Source: Sulfurimonas sp.
GTDB taxonomy: Bacteria > Campylobacterota > Campylobacteria > Campylobacterales > Sulfurimonadaceae
Direction: 5' to 3'
DNA: 10,875 bases
NCBI GenBank assembly: GCA_030673275.1
Contig: DAOVJL010000017.1
Location: 1 to 10,875, forward strand
Positions 1 to 7,130 of this stretch are shown here, in pieces. A program made the position numbers and the translations under genes. The first letter of the stretch is position 1, and every line of letters starts with the position of its first letter. The notes beneath the pieces were generated by a model. That model was not told where the DNA came from and did no database searches. It saw only the letters and a list, made by a program, of their open reading frames with translations.

Positions 1-40
1 CATTATTTACTGTAAGTCTTTTAATTCCAACTGTTGCCAT
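1..40 (-). CDS. Start of a probable tail tube protein gene (cut by window edge)
   Basis: Only 13 codons are visible (MATVGIKRLTVNN), and the gene runs off the left end. The start is well supported: a strong Shine-Dalgarno, GGAGG at 53-49, lies 8 nt before the ATG. It is formed by the last codons of the upstream sheath gene, whose stop is 3 nt away. The product is not recognisable from 13 residues. The tail tube call rests on position, because in Mu-like phages the gene directly after the sheath (L) encodes the tube (M), and sheath and tube genes are adjacent in almost all contractile-tailed phages. Confidence is high for the gene and moderate for the function. Confidence 0.6.
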   Translation of the reverse strand, partial: MATVGIKRLTVNN

Positions 41-43
41 CTT

Positions 44-1504
44 TTACACCTCCCATTTAATTTGCATAGCTTGTTGTAATAGAACATTAATTACATCAAT
101 TTGCATAGTTGAATCAATACGATTTCCAACTTTTTCAACGATAACACTATCTTCAAAACCTTGTAAATTTTCACAAACTGCATCTGATACAAGTTGCTGA
201 TAATTTAAAATAAGATTTTGTTTATATAGATTTGGTGTCATTACTCTAACACCAGCACCGAACTTATCAGTATCATTGCCAACTTTAAAGTTTTGATATT
301 GACTCATACGAACAACAAACGTATATCTCACATAAGAGATAGTTAAGAACACTCTTAAATCAGTATCATCAACATCAATCGCAATAGCCTGAGCATCTTT
401 TTGAAGTGTTGTAACTGTTCTATCTATAATCACTTGTGAACCTTGAGTTCTCACAGTTGCAATACCGCCACCTGCTAAAACATTACGCTCAGTTCTGATT
501 CTCTCTTCAAGTGGTAAAAATCCAGATAGTATCTTATTTAGATATCCACTACCCGGAGAACTTTGAGCGATATCCCCAACTAAACCAATCATTCCCGCAG
601 CTTGTTCAAACCCAGTCGCAAAAACTGAATTATTATCAAGTATCGTAATAAATGAGCTATTAATAGTGTCTGATTTAGTAGTTAGGTTTGTAACTGTATC
701 ATCAGAACCAACTAGACAAAAACTATCAAGCATCTCAGTAGCTTTGAAATTATCAGTTAATGCTACATCAATTAAAACTAAATTTGCATTGTCTGTATAA
801 GGTTGAGCTATTTGATTAAACTGATTGTTTTCAAGTATTGCGATAACACCTGTTGTCTCTAAATCTGGATCTCCTGCACCTGTTGCTAATGTTACAAAAT
901 CAACTACCGTTGCAGTTACTCCAGTAGGTGTAAAATCATCATTGTTGTAGTTCATTCTAGCTTTAAGAGTATTTCCATAAGTACCTTTATGAACCGCTGT
1001 TAAAGTAATCACACCTAAACCGCTATCTACTGCTGTGAATTGGTTATCGTCTGACTCTGCAATTTTTGAAACCATTGCTGTTACTAAATCTAAATGGGTA
1101 TCTCCAATTGCTACCGCAATTTTATAAGCTTTGCCATTTACATAAAATGCTAATGTCCCTGCACTTGATGCAGTTCCAGCAAGTGTTAAAGTTGCAGTTG
1201 CCTGTGTACCGCCTGCATCATCATCTAATGCGATAACTTTTAGCTTTACACTCTTGTTGATATCATAGTATCTTCCAATTGCAGCTGCTAACATTGAAGT
1301 TTCTCCAAATTTAGCTTGAGCTTCTGCATGACTGAAAATATCTAATACTGTTTCTGACTCAGCTGTACCCGCTGCCGTTTTTTGACCAAAAACAAGAGCT
1401 GTGAACTCTTGTTTAATTGTTCCAGTTGTGCTAACTGCTTTTACTAACTCAGCTTGAACAAATGGGATGTTAAGATTAAAAATTTCATTAAAATCAATAG
1501 CCAT
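44..1504 (-). CDS. Contractile tail sheath protein, Mu gpL-like
   Basis: This 486-aa structural protein should polymerise around the tail tube and contract during DNA injection. The length is close to that of Mu gpL (about 495 aa). The N-terminus (MAIDFNEIFNLNIPFVQAEL) and the segment around residues 70-90 (SMLAAAIGRYYDIN) resemble the start of Mu-type sheaths. The variable Ala/Thr/Gly-rich region at about 100-220 looks like the exposed insertion domain. The C-terminal part, with a segment reading VRTQGSQVIIDRTVTT and a final stretch containing DSTMQIDVINVLLQQAMQ, looks like the conserved sheath core. The preceding DUF2635 gene gives the Mu order 38-L. The ATG overlaps the upstream stop as TAATG and has an AGGAG Shine-Dalgarno 8 nt away. 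Identification is by recognition of family pattern and context, not by alignment. Confidence 0.9.
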   Translation of the reverse strand: MAIDFNEIFNLNIPFVQAELVKAVSTTGTIKQEFTALVFGQKTAAGTAESETVLDIFSHAEAQAKFGETSMLAAAIGRYYDINKSVKLKVIALDDDAGGTQATATLTLAGTASSAGTLAFYVNGKAYKIAVAIGDTHLDLVTAMVSKIAESDDNQFTAVDSGLGVITLTAVHKGTYGNTLKARMNYNNDDFTPTGVTATVVDFVTLATGAGDPDLETTGVIAILENNQFNQIAQPYTDNANLVLIDVALTDNFKATEMLDSFCLVGSDDTVTNLTTKSDTINSSFITILDNNSVFATGFEQAAGMIGLVGDIAQSSPGSGYLNKILSGFLPLEERIRTERNVLAGGGIATVRTQGSQVIIDRTVTTLQKDAQAIAIDVDDTDLRVFLTISYVRYTFVVRMSQYQNFKVGNDTDKFGAGVRVMTPNLYKQNLILNYQQLVSDAVCENLQGFEDSVIVEKVGNRIDSTMQIDVINVLLQQAMQIKWEV

Positions 1505-1695
1505 TATTTATTCTCCTGCTTTTTAGATACATCTTTTTTAGACTTTTTTAAATCTTTAATAGTTATATCTTTATCTTTTAATCGTCTATTCCAGTACGTG
1601 TTCATTTTTGGAATAACAATACCCTCTTTTGGCACTCTTTTCATAGTGTCTGGATTAATAACCTTTAAACCCTCTTTAGGTATTACTCTAATCAT
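1504..1695 (-). CDS. DUF2635 small tail-module protein, Mu gp38-like
   Basis: This is a 63-aa basic protein. The N-terminal pattern IRVIPKEGLKVINPDT, followed by VPKEGIVIP and YWNRRLKDKDI (residues 35-45), matches the DUF2635 family: a short KP.EG...RDP.T start, then P.EG..VP, then a W.RRL.DGD motif. These small proteins are encoded directly before the sheath in Mu-like phages. Their molecular role is not established; a tail-assembly role is inferred from position. The last 20 residues are lysine-rich and probably disordered. The start overlaps the upstream gene by 8 nt and the stop overlaps the sheath ATG as TAATG, so its translation is probably coupled to both neighbours. Confidence 0.85.
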   Translation of the reverse strand: MIRVIPKEGLKVINPDTMKRVPKEGIVIPKMNTYWNRRLKDKDITIKDLKKSKKDVSKKQENK

Positions 1696-2227
1696 TTATA
1701 GGTATCCCCTCGTTTATAATTTGTATATGTTCTATACTTCCTTCCCAATCGAAATCTTCTAATACAAGCGGAAGTATTGGCAGTTCATAATCGTAACTTA
1801 TTTTATAGGTAATCATTGCTGAACCTATATCGCTACTACTTGAATTATCATGGTCTGTTGTTGAACCAACCATAACAATATCTTCAAATAAAGCAAAGTT
1901 ATCGTTAGGCTCTTTCGCTTGAACAGTAATGACTTTTCCCATTACAGATTCAACATCATACATGATGCTTTCAACAACTTCATAGAAATCTAAATTACCT
2001 ATATCATTATTTTTTACAACAATTCCAATATGTAAACTCAACTCTCTTGAAGTGTGGCTCGTAAATAAGTCCACGATATCTTCATCTTTTGTGAATACAG
2101 TTAAATAAGGATAACTTTCATCATTCTTAGGATTGATTCTGCCACTATAAACACGACTAGAAACACTTAATACACCCGCTTTTAAAAGCTCAGTAAAATA
2201 TTGTCTTATCGCTGTTTTTTTATACAA
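1688..2227 (-). CDS. Tail terminator / minor tail protein, Mu gp37 / lambda gpU-like
   Basis: This 179-aa protein probably caps the tail tube and forms the joint to the head. It begins with a helix carrying basic residues (KKTAIRQYFTELLK). Next come a strand region, SYPYLTVFTKDED (about residues 38-50), then ELSLHIGIVVKNND (about 62-75), and finally a strand, SAMITYKISYDYEL (about 137-150). This layout (Y-P-x-hydrophobic strand, a central LxIxIxV strand, and a C-terminal Y.I.Y strand) is that of gpU/gp37-type tail terminators. Its place just before DUF2635 and sheath equals gene 37 of Mu. The last 30 residues have no obvious match. The start is TTG at 2227-2225, supported by an AAGGA Shine-Dalgarno 7 nt upstream. 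The gene ends in TAG, showing that amber is used as a normal stop here. Confidence 0.7.
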   Translation of the reverse strand: MYKKTAIRQYFTELLKAGVLSVSSRVYSGRINPKNDESYPYLTVFTKDEDIVDLFTSHTSRELSLHIGIVVKNNDIGNLDFYEVVESIMYDVESVMGKVITVQAKEPNDNFALFEDIVMVGSTTDHDNSSSSDIGSAMITYKISYDYELPILPLVLEDFDWEGSIEHIQIINEGIPIND

Positions 2228-2240
2228 AATTTAATCCTTT
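2228..2240 (-). promoter_or_regulatory. Ribosome binding site deciding the TTG start of the tail terminator gene
   Basis: On the minus strand the sequence AAAGGATTAAATT precedes TTG TAT AAA. AAGGA lies 7 nt before the TTG, the best-spaced Shine-Dalgarno in this short gap. The site overlaps the TAA stop of the upstream gene, so ribosomes finishing that gene could reinitiate here. Confidence 0.65.
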
Positions 2241-2563
2241 AAATAGATGTCAATGCCACCTATTCCATCTTTACGAACACCTCTAACTATAAAGTTTTTA
2301 CTCTCTATAGTTAAAACATCATCTTGTTTTATATCTGTTGCGATAATTGCACCAGCATCATTAACCATTTTCAAAGAAGTATTAAACATCGGTGCATCTT
2401 CTGTGATAGGAAAACCATCATCCGACACCCGAATAAAAGCATCTGTTTTAACGATATCAAAAGTCTCAGTTGTTCTTGTATTTAAACAAATCGTGCCAAA
2501 CTCATTTGAGCTTAACATATTCAAGTGGTCTGAATCTAAAGTATCATTAAAACTAGGTATCAT
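2231..2563 (-). CDS. Head-tail connector, lambda gpFII-like
   Basis: This 110-aa protein lies just after the capsid genes and just before the tail terminator, the position of lambda FII. It contains a DAFIRVSDDGFPI stretch (about residues 41-53). It ends in a beta-rich segment with VLTIESKNFIVRGVRKDGIGGIDIYL, the pattern of small connector proteins of the FII type (a hydrophobic strand, then a G-rich turn and a terminal strand). Such proteins bind the gpW-filled portal and provide the surface for tail docking. The start is ATG immediately after the upstream stop. The Shine-Dalgarno is weak (AAGAAG). The call is mainly positional with partial sequence support; a generic head-tail adaptor of another fold is possible. 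Confidence 0.6.
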   Translation of the reverse strand: MIPSFNDTLDSDHLNMLSSNEFGTICLNTRTTETFDIVKTDAFIRVSDDGFPITEDAPMFNTSLKMVNDAGAIIATDIKQDDVLTIESKNFIVRGVRKDGIGGIDIYLKD

Positions 2564-2929
2564 TTATTTCTTCTTTGTCACTTTTGCACCAAGTAAATCA
2601 ACACTAGATGCTTTTAATGTTTCAATCTCACTCTTTAAAGTTGTGATTTCAGTATCTTTTGTTTCAATCTCACTCTTTAAAGTTGTGATTTCAGTTTCAA
2701 GTTCACTGCATCCGCCATCTTTAATCTTAGATTCAAGCTCTTTCACTTTCGCTACTAACTCTTTAATCTCTTTTTCATTTGATGGCATACCGCTTTTTTT
2801 AACTTCACCTAAAAGACCTTTTTCTTCATAGTCTTTTATTTGTTTTTCTGTTGCATCAAATTCAACACCAGCAAGGACGAATCCCTTGCCCTTAATTTTG
2901 ACTGTTGTATTAAGTTTAATTTTTGGCAT
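2564..2929 (-). CDS. Coiled-coil protein in the gpFI position, unknown function
   Basis: I do not recognise this 121-aa protein by family with confidence. Residues 1-45 form a small basic beta-like unit (KIKLNTTVKIKGKGFVLAGV) followed by an acidic helix. It is reminiscent of short N-terminal domains found in phage head-completion proteins. Residues 50-106 are a heptad-rich coiled coil, broken by a DGGC turn at 71-74. The second coil is made of two perfect 14-residue units (TEITTLKSEIETxx, 79-92 and 93-106). The tail is basic (KVTKKK). Its place between major capsid protein and FII is that of lambda gpFI, which helps terminase-bound DNA meet the prohead. A homologous role is inference only. 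An AAGGG Shine-Dalgarno lies 7-8 nt before the ATG and overlaps the capsid gene's stop. Confidence 0.65.
   Translation of the reverse strand: MPKIKLNTTVKIKGKGFVLAGVEFDATEKQIKDYEEKGLLGEVKKSGMPSNEKEIKELVAKVKELESKIKDGGCSELETEITTLKSEIETKDTEITTLKSEIETLKASSVDLLGAKVTKKK
2618..2695. repeat. Two tandem copies of a 36-bp identical unit, period 42 bp
   Basis: Positions 2618-2653 and 2660-2695 are identical over 36 bases. The unit begins TGTTTCAATCTCAC and ends GTGATTTCAGT. The 42-bp period equals 14 codons, or two heptads, so the repeat lengthens a coiled coil without breaking frame or heptad phase. A weaker third match begins near 2696 (TTCAAGTTCACT). Confidence 0.95.
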
Positions 2930-2939
2930 TATTTATCCC

Positions 2940-3995
2940 TTACACTAAAACTAAAGCAACTAATGTTGAGTTAGCATCAATTAGCATTGGGGCACGAGTT
3001 TGAATAATCTCAACTTCAAGAACTTTTTTCGCTTTTGAAACTTTTGATATTGCATTTCTAGGGTCGATAACTGCTTTAGTGTTACCCTCTAGTGATGGAT
3101 AATCAATATCCATATCTCCTGCATAACCAGCGATATCTACATTACCATTAACCGCTGAAAGAACAGCTATTTTTTTGGCTGGTACTGCTTTTTGTGCATC
3201 GCCATCTGCATCTACATAGTTACCATCATATCCCCATAGCTCAACACCTTTATACACACCGTAATAAATAGCACCATTTACATCTGCAAACGATTCAAAA
3301 GTAAGCATAGCTCTATCAACATGACGGCCATCGAAACTCTCTGGATCATTTGCTGTAAGTTTTTTAACTGTTGCACTTATAGTCGCAACACGACCTATAA
3401 TATGAGTAGCATTTGAACCATCTGCACCAATCAGTTCAATAAAGTCTGGAATATCTGACTCTGGAGTTCCCCCAGCCTCATCCCAATAGCTACCACCTGT
3501 TAAATCAATTGTATTAGCTGCATTTCTATCGAAATCAACAATACGGTTCTCTCCTTTACCAACGATAGTTAATTGACCATTAAAACAAGCATCAATAGAC
3601 ATAAGCTCCATTGCATTTTCAACCATCTCACGTTGCTCTTGCTGAATCTCTGCAATCATCACGGCTGCTTTAGCTGCAAAAGTCTCTTGTGTATAAACAC
3701 TTTGACCACGAAGACGTTTTTTTAACTCTTTAGAAGTTAAAGTCATTAAATCTTGAAGTGTTGGAAGTTTGAAAGTATGCTCGTCAAAGCTTAGCTTTTC
3801 TGTACCATCTGCAACTGCATCTGGATTAACAAAACCAGCAATACGAATACCTTTAAATTGCTTATCAATTTCAATGATTTCAGTATCTTGTGTTTCTGAG
3901 TTTCCAAAGAACTGCATAAACATTCTTGGTTTTGGAGCTGTTTTTACAAAAGACTGCCCCATACGTCTAGTTAAATCTAAAAATTCGATATCCAT
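2940..3995 (-). CDS. Major capsid protein, lambda gpE-like
   Basis: At 351 aa this is near the 341 aa of lambda gpE. It should form the icosahedral shell (HK97 fold). Family-like features are the N-terminal region with QFFGNSETQDTEIIEID (about residues 28-44), a VNPDAVADG segment, and the long helix region TSKELKKRLRGQS...AAKAAVMIAEIQQEQREMVEN (about 87-127), typical of the spine helix with its preceding E-loop. The C-terminal part contains VELWGYDGNYVD and an IDPRNAISK segment, followed by a terminal stretch with IIQTRAPMLID, resembling the usual gpE ending with its RAPLP/RPLP-like motif. It follows the gpD-like gene as in lambda. The start overlaps the upstream stop as TAATG and has a GGAG Shine-Dalgarno 6 nt away. 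Confidence 0.9.
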   Translation of the reverse strand: MDIEFLDLTRRMGQSFVKTAPKPRMFMQFFGNSETQDTEIIEIDKQFKGIRIAGFVNPDAVADGTEKLSFDEHTFKLPTLQDLMTLTSKELKKRLRGQSVYTQETFAAKAAVMIAEIQQEQREMVENAMELMSIDACFNGQLTIVGKGENRIVDFDRNAANTIDLTGGSYWDEAGGTPESDIPDFIELIGADGSNATHIIGRVATISATVKKLTANDPESFDGRHVDRAMLTFESFADVNGAIYYGVYKGVELWGYDGNYVDADGDAQKAVPAKKIAVLSAVNGNVDIAGYAGDMDIDYPSLEGNTKAVIDPRNAISKVSKAKKVLEVEIIQTRAPMLIDANSTLVALVLV

Positions 3996-4363
3996 TATTG
4001 TCTCCAGTCATTTAAAATTATGTTTTTAGCTTGAAGTGTACCAGCCACTTGTGATTCTGTTTGTGCACCACCAAATGTTATTTTGTTTGAATTAAACTTA
4101 CCTGTATATCCTACACCCTCAGCATCTCCGCCAGTTGCATCAACATCCGCGGAAAGAATATAAACTTTTTGCTCACTAAATGGTAATTCAGTACCCGCTG
4201 GTGTATCTTCTGGATTAATTACAATCCCTTGTGAATATTTACCAGTATTTTGAAGTGTCACTACCATACCTTGAGTATATGTAGTACCAGTTAAAAGCGT
4301 GATACCCTCTGTCTCTTCAATCTCTACTACAAGATTATCTGGACTAATTGTTACTTTACCCAT
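3995..4363 (-). CDS. Head decoration protein, lambda gpD-like
   Basis: This 122-aa protein should bind as trimers on the expanded capsid and stabilise it against DNA pressure. The pattern fits the gpD family: an N-terminal GTTYTQGMVVTLQNTGKY region, then a stretch ending VYILSADVDATGGDAEGVGY (about residues 68-87), which corresponds to the ILL..DVDAT.GD motif of gpD-like proteins. It ends with a short GKFN...ITF segment and LQAKNIIL. Lambda gpD is about 110 aa, so the size is right. It sits between protease/scaffold and major capsid genes exactly as in lambda. An excellent GGAGG Shine-Dalgarno, 9 nt before ATG, lies inside the end of the protease gene, and the start overlaps that gene's stop as TAATG. 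Confidence 0.85.
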   Translation of the reverse strand: MGKVTISPDNLVVEIEETEGITLLTGTTYTQGMVVTLQNTGKYSQGIVINPEDTPAGTELPFSEQKVYILSADVDATGGDAEGVGYTGKFNSNKITFGGAQTESQVAGTLQAKNIILNDWRQ

Positions 4364-4725
4364 TATTTTGAACCTCCATTAAAGTGTTCATCTAAAGCTT
4401 TTTCAGCTTCATTTTCAAGTTTTTGCTCTGCTGATAAATTCTCATCAGTAGTTTCACTCTCATTTTGTTCTGCCAACTCTCGAGCTGCATCTTCAAAATC
4501 AGTTTTCTGTTTTTCAAGTTTAGTTGATACACTTGCATTTAGAGCAATTGCAGTATCTCCAATTGATAAACCATCTCCGATTGCTTTTAGCTTAACTGAC
4601 TCTTCGCCATTAAGTGCTAAAATCCCACTCACTCTGTCACGCTCTAATGTTTGAGCAGTTGCCGTTGCACCTATTAAAGCTTCGGCATGTTCATCTCTTA
4701 AAGCTTGTAATTCATTTTCTGTCAT
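4363..4725 (-). CDS. Possible nested scaffold protein from an internal start in the protease gene
   Basis: Met192 of the protease-scaffold protein (codon 4725-4723) begins exactly at the boundary between protease and scaffold domains. A good Shine-Dalgarno precedes it: on the minus strand the bases are AGAAGGTAGTGTA then ATG, so AAGG sits 7 nt before the start. Initiation here would give a 120-aa acidic, helical protein, MTENELQALRDEH onward, with the same C-terminus as the full protein. Lambda (C/Nu3) and Mu (I/Z) both make their scaffold from an in-frame internal start in the protease gene. What is seen is the site and its position. That it is used is inference. Confidence 0.5.
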   Translation of the reverse strand: MTENELQALRDEHAEALIGATATAQTLERDRVSGILALNGEESVKLKAIGDGLSIGDTAIALNASVSTKLEKQKTDFEDAARELAEQNESETTDENLSAEQKLENEAEKALDEHFNGGSK

Positions 4726-5298
4726 TACACTACCTTCTGTTAAATTTTGATTTTTCGCCAAAGCTTGGTGTCGGTTATCTCCGCTGTTGTCATCTTCATT
4801 TAATCCTACTTTTGCAGTTGGAATAGCTGGGATACCAACTACACTAGCCTCATCTATTGACCACTTTGTAACGTCGTAATATTTTACTCCATCATCTTCT
4901 TTTACTAACTCTTTAGTAATTACATTGATACCAACACTAAACGATTGCAAAAAACCTTTTGCAAGTTTATTGAAAATTTTCATCGAGTCTACATCGTCAC
5001 TATCGAAAACCGCCCACGCTTTGAGCTTATTATCTTCAATTCTCACATCTTCAAATTTTCCAATAGGAAGCTCATAAGTGTTATGGTTCACAAATAGAGA
5101 TAAAATATCTTTACGAGCTAAATCTACATTCTCTTCTCCATGCTTTAGAGTTAAGAAATACTTTCCATCACTCCAACTATATCTGACAACTTCACTTTCA
5201 TCTGATAATATAACCGGGATTCTTTTTTTATCTAAATCTACACCATCAACCATGAACCTCATGCTTCCAATCATATCACTTGCTTTAAACTTCTCCAT
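4363..5298 (-). CDS. Prohead maturation protease (HK97/U35 type) fused to scaffold domain
   Basis: This is a 311-aa two-part protein. Residues 1-168 look like a U35 (HK97-type) prohead serine protease: LSLFVNHN with likely catalytic His72, PIGKFEDVRIEDNKLKAWA (78-96), GFLQSFSVGI with likely nucleophile Ser119 or Ser121, and DEASVVGIPAIPTAKV (149-164), the family's L.E.S.V..PA...A motif. Residues 190-311 form an acidic, Ala/Glu-rich helical region including RDRVSGILAL and LSIGDTAIAL, a pattern typical of the scaffold part of phage head protease-scaffold proteins. The protease should cleave scaffold and capsid subunits inside the procapsid. In lambda the corresponding gene encodes a ClpP/S49-like gpC, so the protease type is swapped here. 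It overlaps the portal gene by 14 nt. An AGGAG Shine-Dalgarno lies 10 nt before the ATG. Confidence 0.85.
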   Translation of the reverse strand: MEKFKASDMIGSMRFMVDGVDLDKKRIPVILSDESEVVRYSWSDGKYFLTLKHGEENVDLARKDILSLFVNHNTYELPIGKFEDVRIEDNKLKAWAVFDSDDVDSMKIFNKLAKGFLQSFSVGINVITKELVKEDDGVKYYDVTKWSIDEASVVGIPAIPTAKVGLNEDDNSGDNRHQALAKNQNLTEGSVMTENELQALRDEHAEALIGATATAQTLERDRVSGILALNGEESVKLKAIGDGLSIGDTAIALNASVSTKLEKQKTDFEDAARELAEQNESETTDENLSAEQKLENEAEKALDEHFNGGSK

Positions 5299-6757
5299 TA
5301 TCTTCGGTCTCCTCTATTATTAATTTTTTTTCTAACAGTAACTCTTTTTCTTTTTGCAATATATCTGCGTTTGTTTCAAAGTCTCCGAAACCTAAATCAG
5401 ATGTTGCTAATTCTCTAGTACATAGATTGTTATCTATAGCTAGAACTTTAGCTTTTATATCTTTTGTAGGATCAACTGAACCCATTGCATCCCCAATCCA
5501 CATAGCTTCTAAATAAGCTGTTTTATGCTCAAAGAAGTCTGGAATTATAATATCGCCTTGTAAAATACCCCATACGATTACCTGTTCACGAATTGGTTTA
5601 TTAAATGAGTTGTTAAATGTCATTCTTTCTGGGTTAATAAACTTTGACATTTGCAACATAGCTGCACGACTAGCTGAATAGCTAGATACAAATTGAGTTA
5701 AAATTATTTCAAGTGGTATTCTAGTTTCAGTTGACACTTTTCTTAGATTTGTTTGTATGTATTTATCAAAGTTTGGATTATCACGACCTTGATTGTGAAT
5801 ATTTAATTTGTCATTTGGTGCTAACTGAGTGATTGTATTTTCTTTAACAGTATTTGAAGTGGTCTGAGTTTGTTCTCCAGTTAATAAATTAGTATCATTT
5901 CCGAATACATCTGATTTACTTTGTGTTTCAATTGAACCAAAAAATATAGCTGCTAATTTAGCTGCATTTAATTCATATTTCATAAATTGGTCTATCGCAT
6001 CAATATCTCTCATCACTGGAGTTAAGAATGGGATACCTCTTACCGATTTAGCTCTTTCACGCTCAAATACATGAAGTATATTTCTTTTGCCCTTAGAAAA
6101 CGCTCTAATCTCTTTGTATGTGTTATTTGATTGTTTTATTGAATAAGATAGAGGCATTTTATTATCTGATAATTTTATACCTTCAGTGAATCCAAGTTTA
6201 TTTGATTCAATATTTTCAGCACCGATTAGATTCACTTGAATTACTTTTGAACTTCCAACTTTCGTTAATGGTAAAGATGCAAAACTATCGCCATCTTTTT
6301 TATATACTTTATATGCTAATCTTTGAAGTGAGAAAAAATTATCTTTTGCGGTGATATCACATATTGTAGACTTAGCCCATGAGTTGAAATAGTCATCTAA
6401 AATAGCTTCTATCTCTTTGGCTCTATCTTCTGTTAAGTTCGGGATGAGTTTTCTTTTAATCGTGCTTTTAGCTCTTATTCCACTTCCTATAACGTGGTCG
6501 GTTGCACACTGGATAACACCCCTATAGAATCCATTATTTTTATATTTTTCTCTTGAAGTTGCTCTCAATGTTTGCAAATCATATATATCTTCATCTTCTG
6601 TTGTATCAAATGTTTGAATATTATAATGAGGAGATTGAGTTGCACCATCGTATAAGCCACCGCCATATAAAGCGGATGCACTTCTGAATTTTGCTATCTC
6701 ATAAGCTGCTTGTGGACTTACATAAGATTTTATCTTATCCAATAGATTTAGTTTCAT
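5285..6757 (-). CDS. Portal protein, lambda gpB-like
   Basis: This 490-aa protein (lambda gpB is 533 aa) should form the dodecameric ring at one capsid vertex through which DNA is packaged. It shows the lambda portal family layout: AKFRSASALYGGGLYDGA near residues 22-39, LRATSREKYKNNGFYRGVIQCATDHVIGSGI (about 64-94), DVDGDSF-like KKDGDSFASLPL (about 152-163), GIPFLTPVMRDIDAIDQFMKYELNAAKLAA (about 240-269), and SSYSASRAAMLQM (about 361-373), which matches the family's conserved YSSARA-like motif. The acidic C-terminal tail (EKELLLEKKLIIEETEDNGEV) may contact the protease/scaffold. The ATG overlaps the gpW-like stop as ATGA with no clear Shine-Dalgarno, implying coupled translation. Confidence 0.92.
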   Translation of the reverse strand: MKLNLLDKIKSYVSPQAAYEIAKFRSASALYGGGLYDGATQSPHYNIQTFDTTEDEDIYDLQTLRATSREKYKNNGFYRGVIQCATDHVIGSGIRAKSTIKRKLIPNLTEDRAKEIEAILDDYFNSWAKSTICDITAKDNFFSLQRLAYKVYKKDGDSFASLPLTKVGSSKVIQVNLIGAENIESNKLGFTEGIKLSDNKMPLSYSIKQSNNTYKEIRAFSKGKRNILHVFERERAKSVRGIPFLTPVMRDIDAIDQFMKYELNAAKLAAIFFGSIETQSKSDVFGNDTNLLTGEQTQTTSNTVKENTITQLAPNDKLNIHNQGRDNPNFDKYIQTNLRKVSTETRIPLEIILTQFVSSYSASRAAMLQMSKFINPERMTFNNSFNKPIREQVIVWGILQGDIIIPDFFEHKTAYLEAMWIGDAMGSVDPTKDIKAKVLAIDNNLCTRELATSDLGFGDFETNADILQKEKELLLEKKLIIEETEDNGEV

Positions 6758-7047
6758 GATGGGATACCGGCTGTGAAGATTGTTCTTAGTTTTGGAGCGG
6801 TAATTGAAACACCTTGAATTTTTGCTATTTCATTTTCCCAGTAATCAAGCATCATTTTTACTTCATCTGCATCGGCTCTTGATAGTTTTCTTTTTGAGTT
6901 TTGACCATTTGAAATCTCATAGTCTTTGTTTTGTGCGAGGGCTTGACTTGCTTTATTCCATACTTCAAAATTATCTAGTGCAAGTTCAAGTGATGATCTA
7001 TCATCTCCGTTGCGTTCTGCTAATAATTCTAATGCTGTTTTAGCCAT
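6754..7047 (-). CDS. Head-tail joining protein, lambda gpW-like
   Basis: This 97-aa protein lies directly before the portal gene, the place of W in lambda. Its second half, KDYEISNGQNSKRKLSRADADEVKMMLDYWENEIAKI (about residues 42-78), fits the gpW core: a short beta hairpin of repeated small and charged residues followed by a long helix. GpW (68 aa) binds the portal after packaging to hold DNA in and to build the platform for gpFII. The extra 30 N-terminal residues (an acidic helix with LELLAERNGDDR) have no counterpart that I recall in lambda gpW. Only a weak GGA lies 9 nt before the ATG. Transcription may start from the promoter just upstream (7101-7128). Confidence 0.7.
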   Translation of the reverse strand: MAKTALELLAERNGDDRSSLELALDNFEVWNKASQALAQNKDYEISNGQNSKRKLSRADADEVKMMLDYWENEIAKIQGVSITAPKLRTIFTAGIPS

Positions 7048-7051
7048 GTAG

Positions 7052-7086
7052 GTAATTCCGTCACTAAAAGTTTGGAGTGTTTTAAT
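7052..7086 (-). other. Shared leader element, copy 1 (upstream of gpW-like gene)
   Basis: Read on the minus strand, ATTAAAACACT (7086-7076) and ACGGAATTAC (7061-7052) are separated by 14 nt. They lie 14 nt downstream of the TATAAT box. Nearly the same two words recur in the leader of the 90-aa gene at 7427-7459. The element lies within the predicted 5' untranslated RNA, so it could be an operator just downstream of the promoter or an RNA element. Its function is unknown. Confidence 0.6.
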
Positions 7087-7100
7087 CCTCTGTTGTGTGT

Positions 7101-7128
7101 ATTATATCTTATTTTTATTTAAAGTCAA
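7101..7128 (-). promoter_or_regulatory. Sigma70-type promoter for the head genes
   Basis: On the minus strand TTGACT (7128-7123) and TATAAT (7106-7101) are separated by 16 nt of A/T-rich sequence, close to the vegetative consensus. Transcription would begin near 7094, about 45 nt before the gpW-like start codon. It lies in a true intergenic gap right after the stop of the 90-aa gene. Being intergenic and having both boxes at correct spacing sets it apart from chance TATAAT matches in this AT-rich DNA. The start point is predicted only. Confidence 0.65.
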
Positions 7129-7130
7129 AA

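Noticed and set aside
1454..5323. Plus-strand ORFs at 1454-1762, 2247-2831, 3769-4029, 4614-4826 and 5078-5323
   Set aside because: All lie opposite well-supported minus-strand structural genes, have low-complexity hydrophobic or Ser/Leu/Phe-rich translations typical of antisense shadows of Lys/Glu-rich genes, and lack a family match.
6804..7043. Plus-strand ORF opposite the gpW-like gene
   Set aside because: Its product is rich in Leu, His and Phe as expected for the antisense of a charged helical protein, and the minus-strand gene fits the lambda order.
7048..7130. Rho-independent terminator after the 90-aa gene
   Set aside because: There is no GC-containing hairpin before the T-rich stretch; the bases there read better as a promoter.
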